A stretch of DNA of 64,000 nt from Gorsachius magnificus (Eukaryota; Chordata; Aves; Pelecaniformes; Ardeidae). The DNA lies in contig CM067082.1 of assembly GCA_034008185.1 (NCBI GenBank), positions 129,829,988 to 129,893,987 of the forward strand, given 5' to 3'. This document shows positions 36,655 to 48,520 of the stretch, one piece after another; position 1 is the stretch's first letter; each line of letters opens with the position of its first letter. The notes under the pieces were generated by a model. That model made no database searches, was not told the origin of the DNA, and saw nothing but the letters and a program-made list of their open reading frames with translations. The position numbers and the translations under genes were made by a program.

Positions 36655-37083
36655 TTTCAGGGAGGGCAAACGGTCGAGACAAGCCAAACGGGGGGCCTTC
36701 CGGGTCGGTACCTCCGTAGGGTGGGCCAAGGCCATGCCAGGATGTCAGCCTGCAGGTAGGGGTCAAGAACGACCAGTGAGGGTAACCAGGCTCAGACTAA
36801 GCCCCAGGATGGCTGGTGAGGGCTGCAGGGACAGGGGCAGGATGAGGCCAGGCTGAAACGTCAGCCTGTGGATTGGGACTGGCTCAGACCACGGCTGGGC
36901 AGGGCATGGTGGTGGTGAATCTAGAGACCTGCACTGCTGCAGCATCACTGGGGCAGGGACTGACAGCACTAGGCTGGGCTGAAATCGGGTCCTGGGCTGT
37001 GGGCAGTGTGGTGGGGCAGGCCCAGAGGATTCTTTTCAGGACCAGTAAGGCCTATTAGTGGCCTCATGGCCCTGACAGGATGC
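36655..37083. repeat. GC-rich block with irregular internal repetition, unclassified
   Basis: About 430 bp of GC-rich sequence has sharp edges inside AT-rich DNA. Words recur: gtcagcctg at 36744 and 36860 (116 bp apart), ggctcagac at 36789 and 36881 (92 bp apart), and gccagg with variants. The uneven spacing suggests a decayed minisatellite or a fragment of a GC-rich transposon. Both strands have open frames of about 60 codons, which is expected from the composition. No protein family is recognised. Confidence 0.5.
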
Positions 37084-39770
37084 AAGTCTTGGGTTCTTAT
37101 AAAATTATTCCAGAACGCGAGCAATAATACTTAATACTGTATCAAAGGAAATTGAAAATAACACATAATGCCACATCAAGTTATACTTTTTTTGTAGGTC
37201 AAGCAATCCAAAATAGTCAAGTGAACAGCAGAGCTGGAAGAAAGAATTAATTTTAGTCAGATGAAAACTAAGTGTATAGTCTACCATAGTTATTACACAG
37301 GCACTCTCTCTCTACTCTATAGAGACTCTCAGCTGATCCTAAGAAAGTAAGTAAGGCTACATCTCCATGGGTAAAGGATAAGCTAATCTAATTATGACTG
37401 CCTGATTTCACATTCCACCCTACCCCTGGCAACAGGCTACTGCTGTTTGCTTTGTCTGGCACCAGGCATGGTGCGCTGTTTTAGGATCCAAACAAGCAGA
37501 ATTGTAACTAAAAGTCAATGAATAGTTGTCTCAGGTGAAAGGCAATGCTGGTCCCATGAAGTTGGGGAGGGAGAAACATAACCAAACTTTCATTGGTAGC
37601 TAGCTGCTAGACTTCATTCCAGGATGGAGATGAGTCATCTGTTGGATGTTATCTCCTTTCATGGACTCTGGAGGCAACACTGATGACTAGCTAGGACTAG
37701 GTATGAAAACTTTGAATGGAAATTATCAGGTAAAATGAATTCTACCTGAAATGTTTATCTTAAATCTCTTTCTCTTAAAAACCCTGATCTTTTTTACTAA
37801 ATTTCTCACTAGAACAATTTTTTAGGAACACTAAATGTTATACTGAATTTGCATTACAGGCAAAGGAACAGGCAAGAACATTTCACGTTAGTTCAGTTTG
37901 ACCTAAAGCCATGTCTTGAACTATGATTGTTCTAGTATTACTTCCTTCCTGCCTGAATTGTTCTGTATAGATTTGACTGACCTGTATTTCCTCCAGTGCA
38001 ACACAACCTTCCTACCAGAGAAGTAGCCAGATACTATCCCAGTCGAGATAGATGCTGAGATATTTTCAGTAGACGTAGTTCAGAGCTGTTCCCACTGTCT
38101 GCAGACTGTGTGACAACAAAAACTTTCTGTGGGAATTTACATTCATTAAAAATGTTACTTCTATGTTCCTCATTCAGGCCAAAATAGTTTAAAAAACCCC
38201 ACTGAATTTGAATTTTGGACCCATTTGAGCAACAAAGTTTCTAAGCTGCTCTGAGCATATTTTACTACACCAATATATAGTGCCTTTGGTAAAGGTTTTA
38301 CCTGGCACCTCTACTTGTTACAAAGAAAAGCCTGATCAAATGGGAAGACTCATTTACTTCAACTGGTGAGTGTCACATGGTCATGGGCAGCTTTAAATAG
38401 CAGAGTAGCTGCTCTGTTCTTGAAAGATTCTACATGGTTTTGGGAATTAACAAATGACTTATGGGACTGCTCTTCATTAGACAGTTTCATCATAGTACAG
38501 TAGCATTGTTAGAACTAATTATTTGTAGACTCTACTAGAACAGACTTTCCAGAATGTTGACATTTCAAAATTTTTTTCCCAAATTAAAAAAAAACCCTGA
38601 AAACTCAAAACTGTCATTACAAGAATATTCTAGAGGGAATAAGAAAATTTCAGAACCATTTTCTCAAAAAAAAATCTTATTTAGACTTCTTTCACTTATC
38701 CTATATATTTTTGTACAAAAATAATAAAAATATCTATTTCAAAGGGGAAAATAAATTTAGAATAAAAATTTCAAGATTGATTTAGAAAAAAAAATCTAAT
38801 AATTTCAACATTTTGATTTCCTTCTTTCAAAATAAAATTTTATTAAAAATGAAATATTTTATGAAATATGTTTTGATTAAAAGGAATGTTCAAGCACATC
38901 CTTTGAGCAGTCCCAAATTTTTTACTGATGTTATGAGTACATGTCGTGTAGTCATGGTTTGTTTGTGAAAACTCATTATCTAAACTCCAGAAATCACAGA
39001 GACACACTGAATACCTTGTACTGTGAAAGGAACACTCAAATTCTTGAATTTACAGTTAGGCAGCTCTGTGGAGTTAGGAATTTAATTATAAGAAATTTCC
39101 CTTGATTTCAGACATAAAAGTTGTTTTATCAGAATTTAAATGTATATCATATAGTTTAGCTTATTATATTAAATACATTGATTTAAAGAAAAAACTCAAA
39201 GACTTATGCACTTCTGGCCTATTCAGCACAGAGCCCAGAATCCAAATTGTAGAAAACAATAGAGTATACTGACAGCCTGAATTACATTCCAATAAGCTTA
39301 ATAGATCTATGTAAGTTTTCATTCTTGTTAGAAATAATTTTTTTTAGGGATTATATAAATAATATCTCAGAATTGGAACTGGAATGAATTTCTAATTATA
39401 ATAGAAATGCACAGTATTTTCAACATAAATATAACTGTCCTGTTTTTCTTCTGAGTAAGGAAGGATTAGGTATATTTGAGTTGATTTATTCTGTCATACG
39501 CATTGAAATCTGCTATTGCTTTTTCAAAAATGCAAAATACTTCTATTTCATGTTCACCTGTTGTAGCTTGCCAGTCATGCAGGTGAATGGGGATACAGTT
39601 CTGTGACTGCAGACACAATGCAATACTTGCTCAGGAACTATGCAGAGACTATCCAAGATCCTGAACAGATCCTGAACAGAAAAAAAAAAAAAAAATCATC
39701 ATGGAATTTGCATATTGTATTCCAAGATTAAATTATTTAAGCTTACTTCATTTAAGACTCACTTTATTTC
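37084..39770. other. AT-rich intergenic stretch
   Basis: Nothing gene-like. Just before the CR1, 'gatcctgaaca' is duplicated in tandem near 39657-39679 and is followed by a 17-base A run (39680-39696). Confidence 0.5.
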
Positions 39771-41012
39771 ACAGAATCACAGAATCATAGAATAGCAGGT
39801 TGGAAAGGACCTCAAGGACCATCTGGTCCAACCCAGATCCCAGTCTGTGCTGCACACCTGGATTGTGTTTTCCCAGGTGCAAGACCTTACACTTGTCCGT
39901 GTTGCACTTCATAAGGTTCTTATTAGTCCACTCTTCCTGCCTATCCAGATCTTCCTGCAGGGTGGCTCTCCCTTCCAGAGTGTCTGCTTTCCCACTTGAT
40001 TTGGTGTCATCTGCAAACTTCATCAGGCTACATTTGATCCCATCATCCAGATCACTTATGAAGATACTGAATAATGTTGATCCCAGTATCGATCCCTGGG
40101 GGCCCCCACTTGGGATGGGTTTCCAGTTAGAAAAAGAGCTATTTACTATGACCCTTTAGGTGAGGCCTGTCAGCCAATTCCCCACCCACTGCACAGACCT
40201 CTTGTCTAGGCCGTAACGCATCAATTTCTCCAGGAGGAGGCTGTGTGGAAGCATATCAAAAGCCTTGGAGAAGTGCAGGTAGACATTATCCACTGCTCCA
40301 ATCTCAACACCCTCGGGTGGATGGCATCAGGGCCCATCAATTTGAAGGGGTCGAACTCCTGTAATAATTCACATACTAACTCTTCCTTCACTGATGATGG
40401 GTCTATGGTTGGATCAACCTGGATTTTCATTCCCAAAGCCTGGGACACCACTGCGTGGGTAAAGACAGAGGTGAAGAAAGTGTTGAGAACCTCTGCCTTT
40501 TCAGCATTGTTGGTGACTGATTCACCTCTTCTGTTTAACAGTGGGCCTATGTATTCCTTCTGCTTCTGCTTGTAGTTTACATATCCAAAGAACCCTTTCT
40601 TGTGATTTTTGACATCTCTGGCCAGTTTCAATTCAAGCTGAGCTTTCTCTTTTCTGACTGCATCTCTGCATGCTCTGGCAATGCCCTTGCAGTTCTCAAC
40701 AGATAATCTTCCACTTCTCCATCTCTGGTATGCTTCTCTTTTGGTTTTGAGCAGACCCAGGAGCTTGTGGTTGAGCCAAGGGGATCTCTTGCTCAGCTTA
40801 CTTCCCTTTCCTTTACAGGTTGTAAACTGGTTTTGTACTTCCAAGTGAGCATTCCTGAGGAACTCCCAGCACTCACTAGCTCCTTTATCCTCCACAGAAG
40901 CATCCCACAGAATCCTTCTCAGCTGAGCTCTGAATGCACTGAAGTTTGCTCTTTTGAAGTCTAGAACACTTGTCTTGGTACTAACCTTCACCATGCTTTC
41001 TTCAGCGTGATT
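39771..41012 (-). mobile_element. CR1 LINE, 5'-truncated with two internal deletions
   Basis: On the minus strand the copy ends in the CR1 octamer tail (ATTCTRTG units at 39771-39792) after 'ggttggaccagatggtcctt'. The coding part starts inside open reading frame 2 with a 257-codon frame (40994-40221). That frame reads through VLDFKRANFSAFRAQLRRI and the NAEKAEVLNTFFTSVFT region to GPDAIHPRVLR. There it jumps straight to the box just around the first catalytic aspartate, so about 110 residues of the enzyme core are missing. Further on, FADDT is present (about 40010-40021), but after GVQHRLGS the sequence jumps directly into the 3' untranslated end, losing the C-terminal 200 residues or so. It cannot make a working reverse transcriptase. 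Confidence 0.9.
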
Positions 41013-43789
41013 TGTTGAGCTGAAAAATATTGACTCATATTATATTAACTCTGTGTTCATTCAACAACCTTCAGCTCTGTGAGGTGATGTGTCTGACTCA
41101 GGTGAGCATTTAGCAAGTCTTAAGCATGTTACATTCTCATCCACTATTTTTCACCAAGATTTTTTTCTTCAGGCTTTAATTTATTCCCTCTGTTTCTCAT
41201 TGTATCTTTCACATTGCCACTCAGTTATTTTTTTTAAGCTGTCTGTAACTTTTACATCAATACTAATAAAGAATTTATTCTAAAACAGAATTAATAATCT
41301 TTTCTCTTCCTCCATACTCCCCCTTACACCACCTCATGTTAATCAAGACAGCTGAACCAGTACAATTAACCACCCCAGCTAGACTCTTCTTACAAAATAG
41401 AAAAAGCTTCTACCCAAAAACCTGGTAAAAAGAGGGTGCTTTGCAGAACAGGCAGGGGAAGTCAATCCCTAATCAGGGTGGAGAGCTAAAAGGTGCATGT
41501 TACAAGGCCACGCACTCTGCTGGTATCTCCCTCATTCTTATACAAGCAGGCTCTACCTTTAGTACATTCCCTTATCCCAGCAGCAACTGAATGATGTCAA
41601 CTTTCACTCAACTGTATTAAGAAATCAGAGTAGGAAGCCACACAAATTCTTTTGCTCTGTGAGTTATCACCTTGCTTAGTACATGGAGACCTCCCTCCAG
41701 CCTTTCTCAACTATAACCTAGTAACCCTTAATCATCCCTTTCTTCTGCATCTTTTTGACTTCATTCACATATAATCAATCTTTGAGTTACGATTTTAATT
41801 TAAAACAGTCAAAGCATTCCTTCTTGTGTATTATCTTTGCAGAAATTAATCTGTTTGCACAAGTAACTTTTAAAAGAATGATGCTTAAGTCTTCAGTAGT
41901 GTGCTAAGTGGCACAGCTACAAACCAGAAAGGGTTATTGTCTCTTCAGGAGTGCAGATATTTCAAGGCTCATTCACTTGGCACACACATAATACCATCTT
42001 TTGACTGTCTAAAGTCAAGATAGTTCAGCCCACATCACTGCATCTGTTATTTTTTAAGATTACAATATCAATGAGTCGAGGAATACTTTGTACTTGACAA
42101 TAGGCCAGGTTGGCAATAGCAAGTGTAAAAGACATTTTATCATGAGAAATCAGCAGGCCACTTACAGATTAAGGTAGGTCCTAAGTAAATCGGAGGAATA
42201 AGTGTTTTGAAAATACCACTCTTCAATTCTGTTAGGAATATTAGAACCTGAGGCATCATTTCCATTTTCAGTGAGTATATCAGTTTTATTCTGCCTAATG
42301 ATTGCAGCTCATTTAATACAGAAGTTACTGGCTAGCCATAAAAACATATCTTGTGGTTCTTTTTTTGTAGGACATCAAGCACTATTCTTCTTCCCAGCTA
42401 CATTTAATGCAATGCCATTTCATTGTAATAGAGTCAAAGAAATTTTTTTTTCTTGTAAAGAAGCCTACTATCTTACACCACTGTTAGTTCACAGAGCTGC
42501 ATATACAGCAGAACATATGCATTGCTGATGTGTTTTTTTCTGGTGCCAACAGGGAAGCTGGACTTAGTAGGACTTAACCAAATTCAGGCAGAGGGATTTG
42601 GCCAAGGCAGCTGAGTACCGAAGACATGTAAGTTAATTAATTGAATATGCCCAAATTACATTTGGAAAATGTCCATTTATTCCTATGGAAACCACCTTCA
42701 CAATATACAACCCCTTGCATCACCTATTCTCCTCAACTGAGCCAAGACAATGAAAATTCATCTTGTGTAGCTTCATGTACTCTCACTGTACACATAATCA
42801 AATGAGCTACAGCCTCTGTTCTTCCCTATACAGCCCTTTTTGATTCTTTATCTATAAACACAGCACATTCAGTCATTTTCCTAGCCCAGGAATGATTTTT
42901 CAGACTTACTAAGTTTCCAGATCAAGAGCCAAGATTTTGAAATCAAGCGTTTTTTTTTTGTTTCTGTTTAAAATATCAACTCTAAGAGGAAAGACTCTTG
43001 TGTGAGAATTAATCTGGAAATTATGATGATGATGGAAGAGATAAACCAGAACACATCTTGCCCATCTGCAACTATATTGGCTTGGCAGTATTGACAAGAA
43101 GATAAACATGGTCCTGTCACTAAGCTAGACACAGTATTCAGAAGACATATAAGAAACAGACTTCTGCAGGACATAAATACAAATACATAAAGTTGATTTT
43201 TCTGACTACAGTCACAGGAAACACTTTCTCAAGAGTTATCATTATCAGCTGAGTGTATGCTATTCCTAAAGTAGACCTGTGAGAGTATTTTGTATTCATA
43301 CTGTGGTAACTCTTCTATCAATTCACCTGAGCACAACAGGGAAAACACAGTTCTGCTAAATATAAGGAAGTCTTCATCACAAACTAAAATTGTTTTCAGT
43401 AAAATAAAAATTAAAAAAAAGTTGCCAAAATATCAGGGATAAAAAGTGAGTTGAATCAGTTTCAAAATACATATTAAAATTCTGATAATTAAGTACCTCT
43501 CTTGAACATGAAAGATCTAGCCTATTATTTAATAAAATAAACATGCCCTGATAGAAAAATGTATTTTATTTCAAAAGTAAATTTTCAGATTTGTGAAAAA
43601 GTCTCATTTTTTATTGGGAAAATGATAGTGATGACTACTGGCTACCTGCCTGGAAGACTGTTGTGAATTTGTCATTTTACCTGCCCTGAAACAGAAAAGT
43701 TGACAAGTGTTTTAGACACCTCTAGGGAAGCAGGGAAGAAGAGTTTGCCCTTACTCCTTACTAGTCCTTACTTTCCACCTGTCCCAGTA
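41013..43789. other. AT-rich intergenic stretch
   Basis: No gene or clear transposon is recognised. Confidence 0.5.
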
Positions 43790-44215
43790 TTGTAGTCAAC
43801 AGTCTTGACTCTAGGATGTTCACTTAACTTGACCTATTGCCAATTAATATAAGGTTTTAATTCCTGATTATCTTAACATTTTCCCCTCAATACCCAAACA
43901 GTTAAAACACTTGGGGAACACCTTCTCCACTGCCCTTCCCCCAGGCGCAACTTAGCCCAACATCTATCTCTTCTGTCTCCCCTCCTAGCCCCAGCTTTCC
44001 TTATTTTAGCAGCACACAGTGGAGGATGTTATGACTGGAGTCTAATTGTTTCCTTTTGCCAGTCCTTGCTTCTTCCTCTTTTTCCCCATGGCTCCTTGTT
44101 TCTTACTCCTTCTCGGCCCCAGCGTGGGCTGTCTGCAGGCCACTGCCTTGCGGGGCTGCGAGCCCCCGACGGGCATGGCCCCCGTTCTCCGCTGGTTACC
44201 ACCGCAGGTAAACTT
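43790..44215 (-). mobile_element. LTR-like fragment, minus strand
   Basis: The order 'aatataaggttttaattcct', then 'aacagttaaaacacttgggg' and a pyrimidine-rich body passing into a GC-rich end, parallels the sequence at 44530-44700 and at 55800-55900. In those, 'taacataaacttttaattcc' or 'aaacaattaaaattccccc' leads into the same kind of body. These appear to be copies of one avian LTR family. The fragment is cut at 44216 by a CR1 insertion. Confidence 0.4.
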
Positions 44216-44512
44216 AGAATCATAGAATGTTTTGGGTTGGAAGGGACCCCTAGAGGTCATCTAGTCCAACCCCCCTGCAGTGAGCAGGGACACCGCTAAC
44301 TAGATCAGGTTGCTCAGAGCCCCATCCAACCTGGCCTTGAATGCTTCCAGGGATGGGGCCTCCACTACCTCTCTGGGCAACCTGTTCCAGTGTTTCACCA
44401 CCCTCATTGTAAAGAATTTCCTCCTTATATCCAGTCTAAACCTACCCTGGTTTAGTTTAAAACCATTACCCCTTGTCCTGTCACAGCTGGCCCTACTAAA
44501 AAGATTTTCCCC
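44216..44512 (-). mobile_element. CR1 LINE 3' fragment
   Basis: On the minus strand it ends in the octamer tail (agaatcatagaat at 44216 on the plus strand) preceded by 'ggttggactagatgacctct'. Upstream it encodes the typical C-terminal CR1 stretch, with words such as [10 protein letters not shown] and [16 protein letters not shown]. It is 5'-truncated at about 44512. It sits between two LTR-like pieces and so may have inserted into an LTR. Confidence 0.9.
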
Positions 44513-44529
44513 ATCACTTTTTTTTCCCC

Positions 44530-45000
44530 ATCTCCATCACTTTAACTCACTGCTGATTAACATAAACTTTTAATTCCCAACTCCGGTATTGAGGAAAACA
44601 AACAGTGGGAAACACCTTTCCTCCCGCTTCCTCAGGCTTAAAGCCAAACACCTCTCCACATCTCAGCTCCCCCTGTTCCCGCCCCAGGTTGCGTTCCCTT
44701 CCTCCCAGTCCCTTCAGTGAGGTGAGGAAGGGCGCCACAGGCGGAGGGCGGGGGTCGGTGTGTGGTGCCTGCCCGCCGCTTGCTCCTTGGTCCTCCGCTG
44801 CCCCTTGCTTCCCACTGCCCCCCTGCCCCAGGGAGGGTCGCCGGCAGCTGCAGCCCCCCAGGGCCACACCTCCTCCAGCACAGAGTGCCTCCTTCCGAAA
44901 GCACCGCTCCAGCCGTGCCCCCTCTGCCAGGCGCCAGGGGTGCGTCCCTTCCGCGCCCCCCAGAGACGCCCCTCTTCCAGCGCTCCTCGGTTACTCCCCG
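44530..45000 (-). mobile_element. LTR-like, CpG-rich fragment
   Basis: It starts with 'aacataaacttttaattccc' and 'aaacaaacagtgggaaacac', the same layout as the LTR at 55.8 kb, then becomes very GC- and CpG-rich. The right boundary is uncertain, since GC-rich sequence continues to about 45285. Long open frames on both strands (up to 276 codons on the minus strand) follow from the lack of stop codons in GC-rich DNA and show no domain. Confidence 0.35.
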
Positions 45001-45290
45001 CTGATGGGGGGAGCCCCTGACTGGCCGAGCTTTTGGCGCTTGATGGGGAGCTCACAGCAGTGCCGGAACCAGCTGGCACCGGCTGCGACCGGCCCAAGGC
45101 GGTTGATGGCCGCTCTCCTGGCAGGGCACCAGCTGCGCGTCGTACGGCCTGCTGCTGGGGGGCAGCAAGGGCAGCCTTGGCATTTGCCAGAGGTGGCTTC
45201 GTGTCACGGCACTTACTAATTCTGTGTGCTGTGGGAGGAGAGTGGCGCAGACAGGAGCCTTGCAGGTATGTGGGCAATGCACTGAAAAAT
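44600..45290. promoter_or_regulatory. CpG-rich block, possible CpG island
   Basis: CG dinucleotides are dense by eye, most of all at 44930-45170, in a region where the surroundings are AT-rich and CpG-poor. On the plus strand the block ends with ccttgcag|gtatgtggg near 45265, which could act as a splice donor after a first exon. This could be a promoter of a host transcript, or only a GC-rich LTR that has not yet lost its CpGs. Confidence 0.4.
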
Positions 45291-46550
45291 ACTGTTTTCA
45301 TTTCTTTTGAGAGTGGGTTTTGGGGGTGGGGGTGGTAGCTTTGTTCTCTTTTCTTCTTGGAAGCAAATATGGGGTTTGTTCCCTGTTGAAAAAAAAAAAA
45401 GGACATCACTTTGGTTTTAATTTTTTTCAATTTTTTTTTTTTACCTAATTTGAGATAGAAGTGAATTCTAGTTAAAACATAATCACAAAAAGACACCCAC
45501 CCACCCCCACCTCCCCCCAACCCCCCCCTCCAGTTTCTAATCACAATATCTGGCCTTAATGCAGGAAAACACTAAAAGACTGTATAGCTTTAAGCCTGTG
45601 CACTGTGTCATCAACCTGAATGTGTGTCGGGGGTGTGCTTGAGCACCCTGCCAGAGCCACCTTTGAGCAGAGGGAGCTGGGCTGAGCTTCTGCAAATGGG
45701 ATTCGCAGGGCTTTCCTCGCTGGGGTGGTCCTTTTCTGGATGCTACACCTGCTGGAAAGCTGTGAATGTTGTGGCAGAGTAAGGCTTTCCACTACCAGGT
45801 TATTAATGCAGCAGGGTTTTCACAGCAGGGGAGACTGGAAAAAAAACAAAAAAGCAAAAAAACAAAAGAAAAAACCAAAAACGATAAAAGACTGACAGAG
45901 AAGGATCATTGGAGAAATCAGTATGGAGAAACCAGATGTATGAATTTTTACTGTGTACAAGCAGGAAGCTGAGGGCAAAGGAGGCGAAGAGGAGAAACCA
46001 GAATACATCTTGGTGTTCTCTACCCCATCAGATAAAGGAAAAGCTATTTGGCAGTGTCTTTGTTAAGTGGTAGTGGTACCTGTTAGGAGTAGGTACAGCT
46101 CATGTGGGGGTACCAATGGCTATGGTATACATGATTTTTACTTTGAACTGGATGTAGTTTGTTCCCATTAGATAAATGCCCATTAGCAGCTGGAGAACAT
46201 TAAGCATGCTCTTAGTGCATCTTCTGGTTCAACTTCGGCATGAAATTTGTGTACTCTGAGACTACTTTGCAATATGAAAGAAAGCTCAGATCAGAGGATT
46301 TGTTTCAAAAGCATGTGCCTAATCTCCCCCGAAACATTAATGTGGGTGCTCCCTTTCTAGGCCAAAAGTGAAGTATGAATGCAAAGTCTTGACTTTTTTT
46401 TTTTTTTTTTTAACCAAGGAAAATAAAAATTAGATTTCAGTGTTTTAGCATTAGGACCATAGTAAATGCATATTAAGTAGCATTGAATATGTTAAGATTT
46501 TCACCAATGCATGCAAGTAGAAGGAAGGAACACTTCTGAAATACCTAATT
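45291..46550. other. Intergenic stretch with A-, T- and C-rich tracts
   Basis: It contains an A run (45389-45400), T runs (45420-45442), a C-rich tract (45494-45532), an A-rich tract (45838-45890) and a T run (46393-46411). No gene is recognised. Confidence 0.5.
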
Positions 46551-48256
46551 AGAATCATAGAATCATAGAATCACCTCGGTTGGAAAAGATCTTTAAGATC
46601 ATCGAGTCCAACCGTTAACCTAGCACTGCCATCCCACCACTAAACCATGTCCCTGAGCACCTCATCTATCCTTCTTTTAAATACCTCCAGGGATGAGGAC
46701 TCCACCACCTCTCTGGGCAGCCCATTCCAGAGCCTGACAACCCTCTCGGTGAAGAAGTTTTTCCTAATGTCTAGCCTAAACCTGCCCTGGCGCAGCTTCA
46801 AGCCATTCCCCCTCGTCCTATTGTCCGTTACCAGGGAGAAGAGGCCGACCCCCACCTCGCTACAGCCTCCTTTCAGGTAGTTGTAGAGGGCGATCAGGTC
46901 TCCCCTCAGCCTCCTCTTCTCCAGACTAAACAACCCCAGTTCCCTCAGCCGCTCCTCGTATGACTTGTGTTCCAGACCCCTCACCAGCTTGGTTGCTCTC
47001 CTCTGGACCTGTTCCAGCAAGGCAACATCTTTCTTGTAGCGAGGGGCCCAAAACTGAACACAGTATTCGAGGTGCGGCCTCACCAGCACCGAGTACAGGG
47101 GCACGATCACTTCCCTACTCCTGCTGGCCACACTATTCCTGATACAAGCCAGGATGCCATTGGCCTTCTTGGCCACCTGGGCACACTGCTGGCTCATGTT
47201 CAGCTGGCTGTCAATCAGTACCCCCAGGTCTTTTTCCACCAGGCAGCTTTCCAGCCACTCTTCCCCAAGCCTGTAGCGCTGCATGGGGTTGTTGTGACCA
47301 AAGTGCAGGACCTGGCACTTGGCCTTGTTGAACCTCATACAATTGGCCTCGGCCCATCGACCCAGCCTGTCCAGGTCCCTTTGCAGAGCCCTCCTCCCCT
47401 CCAGCAGATCAACACTCCCACCCAGTTTGGTGTCATCTGCAAATTTACTGAGGGCACACTCAATCCCCTCATCCAGGTCATTGATAAAGATATTAAACAA
47501 GACTGGCCCTAGAACTGAGCCCTGGGGGACACCGCTTGTGACCGGCCGCCAACTGGATTTAGCTCCATTCACCACGACTCTCTGGGCTCGGCCATGCAGC
47601 CAGTTTTTAACCCAGCGAAGAGTATATCCATCTAGGCCATGAACTGCCAGCTTCTCCACGAGAATGCTATGGGAGACTGTGTCGAAGGCTTTGCTGAAGT
47701 CCAGGTAGACAACATCCACAGCCTTTCCCTCATCTACCAGGTGGGTCACCTGGTCATAGAAGGAAATCAGGTTGGTTAGGCAAGACTTGCCTTTCGTGAA
47801 CCCATGCTGACTGGGCCTGATCCCCTGATTGTCCTCCATGTACCTGGTGAGCACACTCAAGATAATCCGCTCCATAATTTTCCCTGGTACCGAGGTTAGG
47901 CTGACTGGTCTGTAGTTCCCCGGATCCTCCTTCCGGCCCTTCTTGAAGAGAGGTGTCACATTTGTCAACCTCCAGTCATCTGGGACCTCCCCTGTTCTCC
48001 AGGACTTCTGATAAATGATAGAGAGTGGCTTGGCAAGCTCCTCTGCCAGCTCCTTCAGCACTCTTGGGTGGATCCCATCCGGCCCCATAGACTTGTGGAT
48101 GTCCAGGTGGGCATAGCAGGTCAAAGACTGCTTCATCCTGGATTATGGGGGGTTCATTCCACTCTCTGTCCCCATCTTCCAGCTCAGGAGGCTGGGTACC
48201 CTGGGGATAACTTGTCGGGCTATTAAAGACCAAGGCAAAGAAGGCGTTGAGTAAAT
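46551..48256 (-). mobile_element. Young CR1 LINE copy, 5'-truncated, 1.7 kb
   Basis: The 3' end carries the octamer tail (46551-46575 on the plus strand: agaatcatagaatcatagaa). Before it lies an untranslated end of about 65 bp, then the C-terminal and reverse transcriptase part of open reading frame 2. The copy starts inside the region reading LNAFFALVFN (about 48254), so the endonuclease domain is missing, as usual for LINEs that stop copying early. Low decay of the frame marks it as the youngest CR1 in the window. Its neighbours are another CR1 and an LTR scrap in the same cluster. Confidence 0.95.
46640..48233 (-). pseudogene. CR1 ORF2 reverse transcriptase fragment
   Basis: The protein is the reverse transcriptase part of a non-LTR retrotransposon, which copies its own RNA at a nicked chromosomal site. 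A 498-codon frame (48136-46640) is uninterrupted. NYRPVSLTS lies at residues 74-82, [13 protein letters not shown] at 111-123, [11 protein letters not shown] at 146-156 (first catalytic aspartates), [11 protein letters not shown] at 201-211 and FADD at 232-235 (catalytic pair). The conserved C-terminal part ends in [12 protein letters not shown]. Upstream, the same protein continues in another frame (48233 to about 48110). One extra base in the ggg at 48109-48111 explains the shift. The N-terminal endonuclease is absent, so the fragment is not an active element despite the clean core. Confidence 0.9.
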
Positions 48257-48414
48257 TGTTAATTGTTTAAGAGTCTTGTTATTTGGAAAAAGAAAAAGAA
48301 GACTAGGGAGAATGCTGCATGCAATTGTTCATTTCCGATCCAAAAGAGGCTTGGTTTTTAGTGTGTTAGATATTATGACTCCAGTTAACGTGTTTAACTG
48401 GCTTGTATGTGTTA
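48257..48414. other. Short unique spacer
   Basis: About 160 bp between the young CR1 and an LTR scrap. No signal seen. Confidence 0.5.
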
Positions 48415-48520
48415 TCGGTTGACCCTGGCTGGATGCCAGGTGCCCACCAAAGCCACTGTATCACTCCCCTCTTCAACAGGACAGGGAAGAGAGGAGTATT
48501 TTGAAAGGCTCATGCACTGT
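48415..48520 (-). mobile_element. Fragment of the 21-kb LTR family
   Basis: 'gaccctggctgg', 'caggtgcccac', 'agccactgtatcac' and 'cctcttcaacaggacaggg' match, in order, the outer 100 bp of the LTR at 21252-21360 in the same orientation. Only this 3' end is present. The neighbouring CR1 begins within about 10 bp of where the similarity stops. Confidence 0.7.

Noticed and set aside
44714..45544. 276-codon minus-strand frame over the CpG-rich block
   Set aside because: GC-rich DNA lacks stop codons. The peptide is low-complexity Pro/Gly/Arg/Ala without recognisable domains, and the frame crosses LTR-like sequence and homopolymers.
46967..47512. Long open frames on the plus strand inside the CR1 at 46.5-48.3 kb
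   Set aside because: They lie antisense to the intact reverse transcriptase frame and have no domain of their own.
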